Below, piece by piece: positions 8,870-17,701 of a DNA stretch of 64,000 nt. The DNA lies in assembly GCF_018494055.1 (NCBI RefSeq), contig NZ_JABBFQ010000005.1:62001-126000 (forward strand), given 5' to 3'. Every line of letters begins with the position of its first letter. Position 1 is the first letter of the stretch. The stretch comes from Rosenbergiella epipactidis. Lineage in GTDB: Bacteria > Pseudomonadota > Gammaproteobacteria > Enterobacterales > Enterobacteriaceae. The notes below the pieces were generated by a model. The model was not told the origin of the DNA. It did no database searches and was given only the letters and a program-made list of their open reading frames with translations. The translations under genes and the position numbers were made by a program.

Positions 8870-9808
8870 CTATTGCTCCCCAGCTTGCTGCACGTAGCGG
8901 GAAAGGGGAGCAACCTGACTGATAAGATGATTCTGCTGTAAAAAGTCACCCATTTTCTGATAACGCTCAGCACTAAAAGCCGCACTCTGTTGGGCAAGTA
9001 GTGGAATCGTCGCCTGCCAGGCTTGATGATTTAGGCGGGTATTCATCTCTGGATAACGTCGAATAAAGGCTTGCCACGCTTGTTCTGGGTGCGCTTTCAG
9101 CCATGCCGTTCCTTGATCCAATCCGGTTAGGAAAGCTTTTACCCACGATTGTTTCGCTTCATTCTGCTGGGCCAACAGTATCAATTCATCGTAGGCAGGA
9201 ATGCCAGCCTGCTCTGGACGGAAGACGGTCGGATGCACTCCCTTATCCTGCAAACTCAATAGCTCATAGTTACGATAAATCGTCATCGCGCCATCAATAC
9301 GGTGTGTAAGGAGTGCCGTGGTAGCGGCCATATTTAAAGTCACTAAGGTGACACTACTCGGGTCAACGCCAGCGTGAGCGAGCATTTGCTTAATGGCGAT
9401 ATCCTCGAAACCGGGGATCGCATACCCAATGGTTTTACCTTTAAAATCGGCTAGGCTATGTATTGCGGGAGATAAGGTGGTTAAGGTATTTAACGGTTGA
9501 TCAATTAAGCTCCCTACCCGTATAACCGGGACCTTTTTCTCTACCAAGGTGTACAGCTGAGGTTGATAACTGATCGCGATATCCGCTTTACCGGCGGCTA
9601 AGAGTAAGGGTACGGAAGCCGAATCAGCGGGCGCAATCAGGTCAACGCTAAGCCCTTGGCGCGCAAACGCCCCGCTATATTGGGCAGCGAATAGCGATGC
9701 ATGATTGGGGTTCACAAACCAGTCGAGAAGTACCCGTACTTTTTGCGGCGCAGCGCCTGCGCTGACCCACCAACACATCGCGACACAACCAATGAGTAAT
9801 TTTTTCAC
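8870..9808 (-). CDS. Thiamine-precursor ABC transporter substrate-binding protein (ThiY/NMT1 family)
   Basis: Periplasmic binding protein of 312 aa in the NMT1/THI5-like family. Residues 1-19 are a signal peptide (KKLLIGCVAMCWWVSAGA), followed by VRVLLDWFVNPNHASLF, the typical start of pyrimidine-precursor binding proteins. Later landmarks are ISYQPQLYTLVEK, GKTIGYAIPGFED and the central hinge with TIYRNYE. It probably captures a hydroxymethylpyrimidine-type thiamine precursor. The GTG at 9808 is the start, with AAGGA seven bases upstream; the longer upstream extension would run into the permease gene. It is last in the riboswitch-led thiamine operon and convergent with the tannase gene. Confidence 0.82.
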   Translation of the reverse strand: MKKLLIGCVAMCWWVSAGAAPQKVRVLLDWFVNPNHASLFAAQYSGAFARQGLSVDLIAPADSASVPLLLAAGKADIAISYQPQLYTLVEKKVPVIRVGSLIDQPLNTLTTLSPAIHSLADFKGKTIGYAIPGFEDIAIKQMLAHAGVDPSSVTLVTLNMAATTALLTHRIDGAMTIYRNYELLSLQDKGVHPTVFRPEQAGIPAYDELILLAQQNEAKQSWVKAFLTGLDQGTAWLKAHPEQAWQAFIRRYPEMNTRLNHQAWQATIPLLAQQSAAFSAERYQKMGDFLQQNHLISQVAPLSRYVQQAGEQ

Positions 9809-9818
9809 ACTTTTATCC

Positions 9819-10556
9819 TTAACCTGTCGGCCATAAAAAATAGCGCCGTAACCCTTGTACGACACCGGAAAGTATTACCGCTAAGCCCATTAAGCAGATC
9901 AGTGCCGCAAAACTGGTGGCCGTTTCCATGCGAGCAGTGGATTGCATCATTAAGTAGCCAAGCCCTTGGCTAGCACCTACCCACTCGCCCAAGACAACGC
10001 CTATCGGCGCCAAGATCACTGCCATCTGTAAGCCTAAAAAAAAGAAAGGTAATGCCGCAGGCCAGCGCACTTGCCAAAAACAGCGCCAACGCGACGCTTG
10101 TAGCGTAGCCGCGAGGTCAAGCCACTGTTGTGGGACTCGAGAGAGGCCATCGAATAAGGTCAAACAGACCGGAAAAAAGAGGATAAGGGCAGCCACCACT
10201 ACCTTAGATCCGATACCAAACCCTAGCCAAAGCACCAGTAGCGGTGCCAAGGTGAAAACCGGTATAACTTGGCTTGCCATTACTAACGGATAAAATAAAC
10301 GACGTATCCACGTGTGGCTAACCATGGCCACAGCAATAATCACCCCACCCCCTACGCCAAATAACAATGCTAAGCCCATCTCACTCAAGGTAATCGCCGC
10401 CTGCGATAGCAACAAAGCAGGCTGCTGAACGAAAGCTGCACCGACCTGTTGCGGTGTCGGCAGTAAATAGTCCGGTATGCCTTGGTGCGTTAAGATGACC
10501 CATAGCGCCATCACACAGCCTAAGAAATAGAACAGGTTACTCAGACGAGATGTCAT
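9819..10556 (-). CDS. Thiamine-precursor ABC transporter permease (ThiX type)
   Basis: Inner-membrane permease of 245 aa with about six helices. It has the BPD coupling loop (WLDLAATLQASRWRCFWQVRWPAALPFFFLGLQ, roughly 150-180) and SQVIPVFTLAPLLVLWLGFG, the SsuC/TauC/ThiX-type segment. Its ATG lies inside the end of the ATPase gene (20-base overlap) and the binding-protein gene starts 10 bases after its stop, so the three are one transporter unit. Substrate assignment rests on the thiamine operon context. Confidence 0.82.
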   Translation of the reverse strand: MTSRLSNLFYFLGCVMALWVILTHQGIPDYLLPTPQQVGAAFVQQPALLLSQAAITLSEMGLALLFGVGGGVIIAVAMVSHTWIRRLFYPLVMASQVIPVFTLAPLLVLWLGFGIGSKVVVAALILFFPVCLTLFDGLSRVPQQWLDLAATLQASRWRCFWQVRWPAALPFFFLGLQMAVILAPIGVVLGEWVGASQGLGYLMMQSTARMETATSFAALICLMGLAVILSGVVQGLRRYFLWPTG

Positions 10557-11247
10557 ACGCCTCCAATCGAGTCAGTAATGCGGCCTGTGCAGTAAGCAGC
10601 CCTAGGTCGTCGGCTGGGCGAGGGGGCGCCCCTGCAGGGGCGGCTAGCACAGTCACCTCCAGAGGCGAGTGATGGAGCAAGACAATCTCCTCCGCCAGAC
10701 GGCAGGCTTCAGCAGGATCATGCGTCACCATAATTACCGTTTTTCCTTTTACTAGCTCGCCAGTCAAGGTCTGCAATCGTAGCTTGGTGATGGCATCCAG
10801 CATGGCAAAAGGCTCATCCATCAAAATAACCGATCGGTCGGTATAGAGGGTTCGAGCCAACGCGACGCGCTGACGCATTCCGCCCGAAAGCTGGTGAGGC
10901 TTTGCCGAGATTCGGTGGGCCAAACCCACTCTTTCCAGTAAATATTCGGCACGATGGCGGTCCGGCGGCTGACCGGTGAGTGTTGATGGCAGTAGCACGT
11001 TATCCATCACAGAGAGCCAAGGATAGAGCTGATCTTGCTGCCCCATCCACGCTATCTGTGATCGGTCGACCAGGATCTTGCCCTGCTCGATCGGGTGCAG
11101 CCCCGCTAACAGCTGTAAGAGACTGCTTTTCCCAATCCCGCTGGCACCTAAAAGGGCCGTGGTCTTCCCCTCTGCAAAGGTCAGTGAAAAATCATGCAGT
11201 AACCGTTGTGCGGGCCAAGAAAAACTCACGCTATCAAAACCCAACAT
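10537..11247 (-). CDS. Thiamine-precursor ABC transporter ATPase (ThiZ type)
   Basis: Cytoplasmic ATPase of 236 aa. Walker A GASGIGKSS is at residues 34-42, signature LSGGMRQR at 120-127, Walker B ILMDEP at 141-146, and the H-loop is in VTHDPAEA. The ATG at 11247 overlaps the thiF stop as TAATG and has GGAGAA just upstream. A longer in-frame reading up to 11340 only overlaps the thiF rhodanese domain and is rejected. The family is the nitrate/sulfonate/HMP type; position in the thiamine operon decides the likely role. Confidence 0.83.
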   Translation of the reverse strand: MLGFDSVSFSWPAQRLLHDFSLTFAEGKTTALLGASGIGKSSLLQLLAGLHPIEQGKILVDRSQIAWMGQQDQLYPWLSVMDNVLLPSTLTGQPPDRHRAEYLLERVGLAHRISAKPHQLSGGMRQRVALARTLYTDRSVILMDEPFAMLDAITKLRLQTLTGELVKGKTVIMVTHDPAEACRLAEEIVLLHHSPLEVTVLAAPAGAPPRPADDLGLLTAQAALLTRLEAYDISSE

Positions 11248-12215
11248 TAAGGTTCTCCTGCCGCAAGCAGAACGATATTCTCTAGCCCGCGCTGGCGTAA
11301 AAGGCGTTCGGCGCGGGCGGAGCGCAGCCCCGTACGGCACACCAGAACTAGTCGTTGATAAGCGGGTGCCGTCCAGTGCTCAAGCTTCTGTAACGGGACC
11401 CGGATGGCCGTATCCGTTACGCTAGCCGGCGCTTCATCGCGATCCCGTAATTCTAGGATCAGATCGTCGGGTAACAGTTGTCCCCGATCGATGAACTGTA
11501 GCGTTTTTTCGATCGGCTCTACAGCTGTGTCAAAGCGAAACTGGCTAAATTGCCAATCAGTAAAGTTACACCTTACCAACGATCCTAATGGAGAAGGCGT
11601 GCTCTGTAAGACCCAACTCAGGACCATCTGGGCCTGAATTGCAGCGATACAGGCGACAACGGGGCCCATTACCCCAGCACTCTGACAGTTGCCCGCCGTT
11701 TCGGGTAAGTGGGGAAATAAGGCTTTATAACTCGGCGCGCCCCCGCAAAATCCCCCCACATAGCCTTGAGTTCCCAAGGCTGATGCACTGATCAGCGGTA
11801 AGCCATGGGTTAGGCAGGCATCCGACAATAAATAGGTCGTAGCAAAATTATCGGCGGCATCGACGACAATATCGATATCCCGTAATGCCTGACGGAGAGT
11901 ACTGGCCGTAATATGCGTCACTTCCGGCTCGATCAGTACATCACTATTACATTGGCTTAAATGCGCTTGAGCGCATAGCGCTTTGGCTTTACCGATATCT
12001 TGTTGTTTAAATAACGTTTGGCGATGCAGGTTATGCAGTGCCACGCGGTCAGCATCATAAAGTCGAATCCGACCGATGCCAGCTCCCACTAACTGCGGAA
12101 GCAGCGTCGCACTCAAGCCCCCGGCACCGACTACCAGCACGCTAGCCTGTTGCAGTCGCCGCTGCCCCTGCTCACCGATTTGCGGTAACTGCATTTGTCG
12201 TTGATAGCGTTGCAT
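11247..12215 (-). CDS. thiF: ThiF adenylyltransferase fused to a C-terminal rhodanese-like domain
   Basis: The product (322 aa) adenylates the ThiS C-terminus for sulfur transfer in thiazole synthesis. Residues 1-215 are the E1-like domain: nucleotide loop GAGGLS (30-35), DADRVALHNLHRQ (54-66), ADNFATT (121-127) and NCQSAGVMGPVV (176-187, Cys177). The region after 245 (DLILELRDRDEAP ... LVCRTGLRS) is a rhodanese fold with a candidate persulfide cysteine at 293. E. coli ThiF binds zinc with two CxxC pairs. Here the first pair position reads SYKA and the second is replaced by the rhodanese domain, so the zinc site appears lost. It is coupled to thiG upstream and the ATPase gene downstream. Confidence 0.85.
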   Translation of the reverse strand: MQRYQRQMQLPQIGEQGQRRLQQASVLVVGAGGLSATLLPQLVGAGIGRIRLYDADRVALHNLHRQTLFKQQDIGKAKALCAQAHLSQCNSDVLIEPEVTHITASTLRQALRDIDIVVDAADNFATTYLLSDACLTHGLPLISASALGTQGYVGGFCGGAPSYKALFPHLPETAGNCQSAGVMGPVVACIAAIQAQMVLSWVLQSTPSPLGSLVRCNFTDWQFSQFRFDTAVEPIEKTLQFIDRGQLLPDDLILELRDRDEAPASVTDTAIRVPLQKLEHWTAPAYQRLVLVCRTGLRSARAERLLRQRGLENIVLLAAGEP

Positions 12216-12224
12216 TACTCTCCC

Positions 12225-12983
12225 CTACATCAGATTCGCCAGCCCCAATAAGGGCGTAGAAGGCTCTGCCATATCCCGTGGCGCCATCAGGCCAGCTTGG
12301 TAAGCAGTGTGCCCGGCCGTGATGGCTTGGCCGAACGCTTGCGCCATCGCCACCGGGTCGCGCGCTTTTGCAACCGCAGTATTGAGTAAGATCCCGTCAA
12401 ACCCCATTTCCATGGCTTGCGTAGCGTGGGATGGCGCGCCGATCCCAGCATCGATGATCATTGGGATCTCAGGAAAAGCGGATCGCAACGCCTGTAATCC
12501 GCGTAAGTTATTTAGACCCTGCCCCGATCCAATCGGTGCGCCCCACGGCATAAGGACTTCACACCCTGCCGCTAACAGCTTTTCCCCAACGATGCGGTCC
12601 TCGGTGGTATAGGGGAAGACCTGAAAACCGTCAGCGCATAAAATTTTGGCGGCCTCGACCAAGGCGAAAGGGTCCGGTTGTAAGCTATCGGCATGGCCAA
12701 TCACCTCTAACTTAATCCACCGTGTATTGAAGAGTTCACGCGCCATATAAGCGGTAGTAACCGCCTCTTTCACGCTATGGCAACCTGCGGTATTCGGTAA
12801 AATATGCCGAGAGTGTTGGCTAAGCAGTTCGCGAAAGGCCTGACCACCTGCGCCTTCACGCCGTAAACTGACCGTAATCACCTCGGTGCCCGACGCCTCA
12901 ATCGCCGCACTCAACACCGCGGGCGATGGATAGCCCGCGGTACCCAATAAGCAACGTGAGGTTAAGGAAGTGCCGTAAAACAT
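12225..12983 (-). CDS. thiG: Thiazole synthase ThiG
   Basis: Cytoplasmic TIM-barrel enzyme (252 aa) that condenses deoxyxylulose 5-phosphate, dehydroglycine and ThiS-thiocarboxylate into the thiazole phosphate. The Schiff-base lysine is Lys91 in RWIKLEVIG. Other hallmarks are [37 protein letters not shown] and [12 protein letters not shown]. Length matches the family. It lies three bases after thiS, so the two are co-translated. Glycine oxidase ThiO, not ThiH, supplies dehydroglycine in this operon. Confidence 0.95.
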   Translation of the reverse strand: MFYGTSLTSRCLLGTAGYPSPAVLSAAIEASGTEVITVSLRREGAGGQAFRELLSQHSRHILPNTAGCHSVKEAVTTAYMARELFNTRWIKLEVIGHADSLQPDPFALVEAAKILCADGFQVFPYTTEDRIVGEKLLAAGCEVLMPWGAPIGSGQGLNNLRGLQALRSAFPEIPMIIDAGIGAPSHATQAMEMGFDGILLNTAVAKARDPVAMAQAFGQAITAGHTAYQAGLMAPRDMAEPSTPLLGLANLM

Positions 12984-12986
12984 TGC

Positions 12987-13184
12987 TTATCCCCCCTGCA
13001 TCGGTGAAAGGGCTTCAACACGCATGCCCTCTTGAAGTTCCAGTGAGGTATAACCGCTTTTCGCGATAAATTGACCATTAACGGCACATGCCACCACCGT
13101 TATATCGATCTGTTGTTCACGTAATAGGCTCGCCAATTCGATGGCTTCTGTCTCGACTGGCTGACCATTAAGTAAGATTTGCAT
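12987..13184 (-). CDS. thiS: Sulfur carrier protein ThiS
   Basis: A 65-residue ubiquitin-like sulfur carrier ending in Gly-Gly (SPMQGG), the site of adenylation and thiocarboxylation by ThiF. It starts MQILLNGQPVE and keeps the VACAVNGQFI strand typical of ThiS. Its ATG overlaps the thiO end by 17 bases. It is too short to be found reliably by length but is secured by family match and by its position between thiO and thiG. Confidence 0.93.
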   Translation of the reverse strand: MQILLNGQPVETEAIELASLLREQQIDITVVACAVNGQFIAKSGYTSLELQEGMRVEALSPMQGG

Positions 13185-14112
13185 TGCTCTTTTCCTTCGC
13201 TAACTGTTCAACAAGTTGCTGCGCGACAATTGGGGCTAATAGAAAGCCGTGACGGTACATACCATTCAGATAAAAACGGTTATTTTGATAGTGGAAACTG
13301 GGGATATTATTGGGATAAGCCGGACGTAAGCCACTTGCGGTTTCGATGATTTCCGCCTCCGCCAATGCCGGATGTATCGTGTAAGCGGCACTCAATAATT
13401 CCACCGCCGCCCGTGCACTCATCCCGCGAGAGTCATCGCTTTCAACCATTGTCGCGCCCAACATAAATTCCCCGCTGCCGCGTGGGACTAGATAGCAAGG
13501 AAAGCGAGGATGTAATAACCGAATGGGTCGTGAAAAATCGAGCTCGTGGCTGCGTAAACGTATCATTTCGCCGCGTACTGCGCGCAGAGGAGGCAGGTCG
13601 GAACGCGCCTCAATCCCTCGACAGTCGATAATCTTGCCGTTGGGCTGAGAAGAGTGAAAGAGGACCCCTTGTTGCAGCAGTTGCTGTGCGAGGGAGGCCA
13701 AAGCCTGACGAGGATTAAGATGCCCTTCTTCAGCAAAAAAAAGACCGTTTTCGAAACGTGAGCCAAGGTCGGCTTCAAGCTCTTCCGGCTTCACCCACTG
13801 GTGGTGCGTTGTTTTACTGGCAAAGACCTTGAGCTCTTGCTGATCTCTGGGCGGAGCGATAACTAAAGTACCCTGTTGTTGCACATTGGGTACGCGTTGT
13901 CGCCACCACGCGAGCGCATGCTGCCCGAGGGTCACCACTTCTTGCGGGGCGCTTTCTGCTTCACAATAGGGTGCCAACATGCCCCCGGCGTACCATGACG
14001 CGGTGGGCGAATCTGGCTGCTCAATCACCTCGACTTGCTCACCCTGCTCGACGAGGAGTTTTGCTACGCAGAGTCCGCTTACACCGCGGTCGAGAATGCT
14101 CCAGCGACTCAT
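13168..14112 (-). CDS. thiO: FAD-dependent glycine oxidase ThiO
   Basis: DAO-fold flavoenzyme (314 aa) that oxidises glycine to the imine used by ThiG. The N-terminal dinucleotide loop is DRGVSGLCVAKLL, followed by the acidic strand end VEVIEQ and ASWYAGGMLAPYCE, the conserved FAD-contact segment. The C-terminal TASGLRPAYPNN and YLNGMYRHGFLLAP contain the substrate and FAD pocket motifs. It is the first gene of the operon, with about 125 bases of leader between it and the riboswitch. Its own ribosome binding site is poor, which fits control through leader folding. Confidence 0.88.
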   Translation of the reverse strand: MSRWSILDRGVSGLCVAKLLVEQGEQVEVIEQPDSPTASWYAGGMLAPYCEAESAPQEVVTLGQHALAWWRQRVPNVQQQGTLVIAPPRDQQELKVFASKTTHHQWVKPEELEADLGSRFENGLFFAEEGHLNPRQALASLAQQLLQQGVLFHSSQPNGKIIDCRGIEARSDLPPLRAVRGEMIRLRSHELDFSRPIRLLHPRFPCYLVPRGSGEFMLGATMVESDDSRGMSARAAVELLSAAYTIHPALAEAEIIETASGLRPAYPNNIPSFHYQNNRFYLNGMYRHGFLLAPIVAQQLVEQLAKEKSNANLT

Positions 14113-14237
14113 GGTCTGACCTGGCTAATAGAGAGAAGAATTAACATGGATGGCCTCTTAGTAAGAGACCCAGGTAAGGCAGAGGGAATGAGGCACTTGC
14201 CCTTAATGGGCTATGCCAAGTCGCTCACAGGCGACCC

Positions 14238-14337
14238 GTCTTCCTACGCCAGTATTAACTGGGTCAGGTTCAAAGGGTCGCTGCACGGCGTCATACGCTT
14301 GCAGCCTCTCAGTCTCTTACGCGAGACTCCCCCGACA
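14238..14337 (-). ncRNA. TPP riboswitch (THI element) controlling the thiamine operon
   Basis: Read on the - strand, the element begins GTCGGGGGAG and contains CTGAGAGG and then ACCCTTTGAACCTGACC, the near-invariant THI-box core. It ends ACTGGCGTAGGAA, which closes the aptamer with the 5' purine run. An optional P3a-like hairpin (AGTCTCGC/GCGAGACT-type pairing at 14311-14328) is also present. In Gram-negative bacteria this class represses translation or transcription of thiamine genes when TPP is bound. Downstream 14200-14235 holds two small stems that could be the expression platform. Confidence 0.95.
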
Positions 14338-14344
14338 TCATTTA

Positions 14345-14373
14345 GTTGTAATCGAGCCAAGCTTAGGCGTCAA
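14345..14373 (-). promoter_or_regulatory. Sigma-70 promoter of the thiamine operon
   Basis: On the - strand, TTGACG (14373-14368) is separated by exactly 17 bases from TACAAC (14350-14345). A start site about seven bases further would place the 5' end of the RNA at the first base of the riboswitch, as usual for such leaders. Confidence 0.65.
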
Positions 14374-14427
14374 GTGCCAGTAGGGAGATCCCCTCTACCC
14401 GCCTTAACCCACAGCACAGCAGGTTAA

Positions 14428-15297
14428 TTAACGCCCTTTCTTTTGACGCCCCGGTTTGGTGAATTTTTGGCGAGCAGGCGGTTTCTTGGTCGAACGACTC
14501 GGCATCACTGGCGGGGCAATATCCGGTCTTTTTAAGGCTTTTTTAACCGGCTTTTTTTCCACCGGTTTATCTTCTGATGAAGAGTCTTCGATCAGATTAA
14601 ACAGTTCGATTAGCTCGTCATCGGTAAGATCACGCCACTCACCTAACGGAATGCCCGATAGATTCACATTCATAATGCGTGTCCGTTCGAGTTTAGTCAC
14701 TTCAAAACCGAAGTGAGTACACATCCGACGGATTTGTCGGTTCAACCCTTGAACCAAGATGATACGAAACACATGGCTATCGAGCTTTTTGACTTTACAC
14801 TTCTTCGTTACGGTCCCCAGCATGGGGACACCGGCACCCATGCCACGAATAAAATCGTCGGTGATCGGTTTATCGACCGTCACGATGTACTCTTTTTCGT
14901 GATTATTCCCGGCACGTAAGATTTTATTTACCAAGTCGCCGTGATTGGTTAAAAAGATCAGGCCTTGGGAATCTTTATCGAGTCGACCAATAGGAAAGAC
15001 ACGCTTACTGTGATTGACGAAGTCACCGATATTATCGCGCTCTGTCTCTTCCATAGTGGTAACAATACCCACCGGCTTATTTAATGCGATTAACACCAGA
15101 TCGTCGTCATTACGCGGTTCAATCAGCTGACCATTAACCATCACAGTATCGCCAGGATAAACCTGAGCCCCAACGGCGGCGCGTCGTCCATTAATTGAGA
15201 CGTTACCCTGTTCGATATAACGATCGGCATCGCGACGAGAGCAAATACCGCTCTCACTAATATATTTGTTGAGACGTACAGATGTGTTGGTCAGCAT
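14428..15297 (-). CDS. rluF: 23S rRNA pseudouridine(2604) synthase RluF
   Basis: Product of 289 aa. It starts with an S4 RNA-binding domain ([26 protein letters not shown], about 5-30). The RluB/E/F-type synthase domain follows, with catalytic aspartate in [13 protein letters not shown] and [13 protein letters not shown]. The lysine- and proline-rich tail is typical of RluF and differs from RluE. The ATG at 15297 is preceded by CGGAGGA and gives the E. coli-like N-terminus; an upstream reading adding 49 residues is rejected. The enzyme modifies 23S rRNA uridine 2604 and moonlights on tRNA-Tyr in E. coli. Confidence 0.93.
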   Translation of the reverse strand: MLTNTSVRLNKYISESGICSRRDADRYIEQGNVSINGRRAAVGAQVYPGDTVMVNGQLIEPRNDDDLVLIALNKPVGIVTTMEETERDNIGDFVNHSKRVFPIGRLDKDSQGLIFLTNHGDLVNKILRAGNNHEKEYIVTVDKPITDDFIRGMGAGVPMLGTVTKKCKVKKLDSHVFRIILVQGLNRQIRRMCTHFGFEVTKLERTRIMNVNLSGIPLGEWRDLTDDELIELFNLIEDSSSEDKPVEKKPVKKALKRPDIAPPVMPSRSTKKPPARQKFTKPGRQKKGR

Positions 15298-15364
15298 GGT
15301 TCCTCCGAAAAAACGGACTATACCTGATTTTTTCGATGGTTTCGAAAGAAGAGTGTGAATATCA

Positions 15365-15385
15365 GGGGAAGAGATTCCCTTCCCC
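15365..15385 (-). terminator. Weak hairpin after the aminotransferase gene
   Basis: GGGGAAG (15365-15371) pairs with CTTCCCC (15379-15385), just past the aminotransferase stop on the - strand. No strong T-run follows. It is the only candidate terminator between this gene and rluF. Confidence 0.35.
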
Positions 15386-15394
15386 GGCAGGAGA

Positions 15395-16582
15395 TTAGAC
15401 GGAAAGCGTTTGCAGCGCGCGCGCGATTCGGATCGCGGCCTCATCGGCAGTCTGTTGCGTTAACATGGAGTAAGAGAGGCGCAACGCATTCTTTTCCGGA
15501 TTATCGGCAAAAAAGACATCGCCTGGGACAAACACAACTTTCTCCGCAATACAGGCTTTCAGTAAACTGCTCGCGTCCATACCCTCTTTCAGGTGGCACC
15601 ATAAGAACATGCCGCCTTCAGGACGGTTGAAGGTAATCGTGTCACCGAGGTGGCGCTGTAACGCTTCGATTAACCAATCACGACGTTGGCGATACGTCTC
15701 TTTTAATAAGGCAATACGCTGATCAATCTGCCCGGAAGCCACATAACGCGCAGCAATATGTTGGTTCAACGTTGAGGTATGCAGATCCAATGCCTGTTTC
15801 GCTACGACGATCGCCATAAGGAATTTTTCTGGCAGCGCCAGCCAGCCTAGACGTAAACCCGGGGAGAAAATTTTCGAGAAACTCGACATATAACAGACGT
15901 TATGGTCGGCACCGTATAACTGTTGCGCCAAGGTGAAGAAGGTTTCACGGCGTTGCTCGGTAAAAGCTAAGTGCCCATAAGGGTCATCTTCGACAATCAC
16001 TACCTGATAACGGTGAGCCAATTTCACGATATCGATGCGCTGTTCGTTTTCAATAATGCGGCCGGTAGGGTTAGCAAAGGTGGGGATAAGATAAAGCATC
16101 TTGACGCCCCCCGCAGCTAAACGGGTTTCCAGTGCGCCGAGATCGATCTGCTCACCTTGATACGCCAGCTCCTCAATAACAGCCTCGGTATAATCGAATA
16201 ATTGTAAGGCGGCTAAATACGTCGGGCGCTCCACTAAGACCACATCGTCTTTCTCTAAGAACACACGGTTAAGTAGGTCAATACCTTGCTGGGAGCCATT
16301 GGTGATCAGTATCTGCTGTGGATCGAGCGTCAGACCAACATTACGCGTCCAATCGGCCAGACTTTTACGTAATGGCCATTCACCTTCGGTCACCGAATAC
16401 TGGAAAACATCGCGATGATCTTCAGCGAGTAATTGCTGGAGTACAGCATCGATACCCTCAACGTCGATCATATCCGTGGCAGGGATACCACCCGCTAAGG
16501 AAATAAAACCAGGTTCTTTACTAAATTTGAGCAATTCTCTAACCGGTGAAGAATGTATCGCTGCGGATTTCTTGGAAAGCAT
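15395..16582 (-). CDS. PLP-dependent aminotransferase, class I/II (2-aminoadipate/LysN-like)
   Basis: Cytoplasmic fold-type I aminotransferase of 395 aa without an N-terminal DNA-binding domain. PLP Lys237 lies in [22 protein letters not shown] (169-175), VEDDPYGHL (197-205) and the terminal LRLSYS region supply the other cofactor and substrate carboxylate contacts. The opening [10 protein letters not shown] and ISLAGGIPA are typical of the LysN/ARO8/MocR-derived branch acting on 2-aminoadipate, aromatic or branched-chain amino acids. The amino donor cannot be decided. It is monocistronic, upstream of rluF but separated by a weak hairpin. Confidence 0.85.
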   Translation of the reverse strand: MLSKKSAAIHSSPVRELLKFSKEPGFISLAGGIPATDMIDVEGIDAVLQQLLAEDHRDVFQYSVTEGEWPLRKSLADWTRNVGLTLDPQQILITNGSQQGIDLLNRVFLEKDDVVLVERPTYLAALQLFDYTEAVIEELAYQGEQIDLGALETRLAAGGVKMLYLIPTFANPTGRIIENEQRIDIVKLAHRYQVVIVEDDPYGHLAFTEQRRETFFTLAQQLYGADHNVCYMSSFSKIFSPGLRLGWLALPEKFLMAIVVAKQALDLHTSTLNQHIAARYVASGQIDQRIALLKETYRQRRDWLIEALQRHLGDTITFNRPEGGMFLWCHLKEGMDASSLLKACIAEKVVFVPGDVFFADNPEKNALRLSYSMLTQQTADEAAIRIARALQTLSV

Positions 16583-16947
16583 GCGTTAACCTGTCGCCCT
16601 TTACGTGATAAACGTTGATAAGATTTTCTCAACCTTAGCAAAATAACCGCATGGAGTCATGAACAACTCGTGGCACGATAAGATAAAAAAATAGCGGCAT
16701 TTTAGCCCGCTCATCGGCTTAGGATGTTACTCAGAATAATCCAAACATCACACCATTATATTATATTTAAAAAAACCGAAAGCTATTATTAATTACCTAT
16801 TAATTAGTCATTAGGAAATTATTAAAAATAAAAGATCAAATTTAATTATTTAAAAAACACACTTTACTTACCGCTAGTTTTCTTTAAATATTTTCGGATT
16901 TATGTTATAAATAAATTTCGTAACGGATTATTTACATAGAGATTTCT
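16583..16947. other. AT-rich intergenic region between divergent genes
   Basis: This 365-base stretch separates the divergent aminotransferase and GntR-family genes. From about 16735 on it is strongly AT-rich with runs such as AAATTATTAAAAATAAAAG, suited to H-NS or promoter DNA. No ORF, RNA motif or clear operator was found. Confidence 0.5.
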
Positions 16948-17667
16948 ATGATTACCCATACTGTTATTTTTGCTCCAATTGGAGAAGCAAGTAGAACAGA
17001 ACAAATCACCCAAAGACTTTCCAATGCTATTATTTCTGGTTTATTAGAAAAAGGTGAGCAACTACCTAACGAATCAGAATTAGCGCGGATGATGGGAGTT
17101 TCACATATCACTATTAGGGACGCACTCAATACTCTGCGAAGTAAATCATTAATACATACTATCCGTGGCCGTAATGGTGGAAGTTTCATTAGCGATAATG
17201 TCGACAATTACGTTAAATATTTCCATCCTTTTAATAATATTAGCTCAGATTATTTATCCGATCTCGGTGAGATGCAAAGTTCGCTGGTGATACACAGTAC
17301 CCGCCTTTCGGTACGGCGAATGACTGACCATGATTTAACGACGTTAAACAACCTTATTTTAACGCTTGAGAATGCCGAGACGCCTCAACAGAAAACCCAA
17401 TCCGATATGCGATGCTTGCTCACACTTGCCGCCAACTCTCACTCTGCAAGGTTAGCGGCCCAAGAGTTGACGGTACTCACTGAATGGGCGCCGCTGATCT
17501 CGATCCTTTATCAAGATGAAACATTTCATGCTCAAAGTACTCTTTGCTACCACGAACTCTTTAATGCGTTACAGAATAGAGACGAAACGCTCGCCGTGGC
17601 TCAAGCCTATGCTTTGATTGAATTTTTCGTTTCATCTTTAATAGAATATAAAATTAATTTCGTCTAA
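16948..17667 (+). CDS. GntR-family transcriptional regulator (FadR-like)
   Basis: The 239-aa product has an N-terminal winged helix-turn-helix (about residues 15-80): ITQRLSNAIISGLLEKGEQLPNESELARMMGVSHITIRDALNTLRSKSLIHTIRGRNGGSFI, which is the GntR/FadR signature. The C-terminal part (from about 95) is helical and resembles a divergent FCD ligand domain, but lacks the clear D-x4-H/H/H metal pattern. It is the first gene of a + strand series with the Cache protein, a dicarboxylate-type symporter and a secreted beta-propeller, so it probably senses a carboxylate substrate of that cluster. It is cytoplasmic, with a weak SD. Confidence 0.82.
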   Translation: MITHTVIFAPIGEASRTEQITQRLSNAIISGLLEKGEQLPNESELARMMGVSHITIRDALNTLRSKSLIHTIRGRNGGSFISDNVDNYVKYFHPFNNISSDYLSDLGEMQSSLVIHSTRLSVRRMTDHDLTTLNNLILTLENAETPQQKTQSDMRCLLTLAANSHSARLAAQELTVLTEWAPLISILYQDETFHAQSTLCYHELFNALQNRDETLAVAQAYALIEFFVSSLIEYKINFV

Positions 17668-17701
17668 AACTTAGCTCAATTTCAGGATGAAGTGAGGAAA
17701 C

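Noticed and set aside
8587-8997. 136-aa - strand ORF over the tannase end
   Set aside because: It is antisense to the tannase C-terminus and the thiY end, with no family similarity and no start signal.
11248-11340. Extended start of the ThiZ-type ATPase
   Set aside because: It lies within the thiF rhodanese domain; the ATG at 11247 with GGAGAA upstream and TAATG coupling is the better start.
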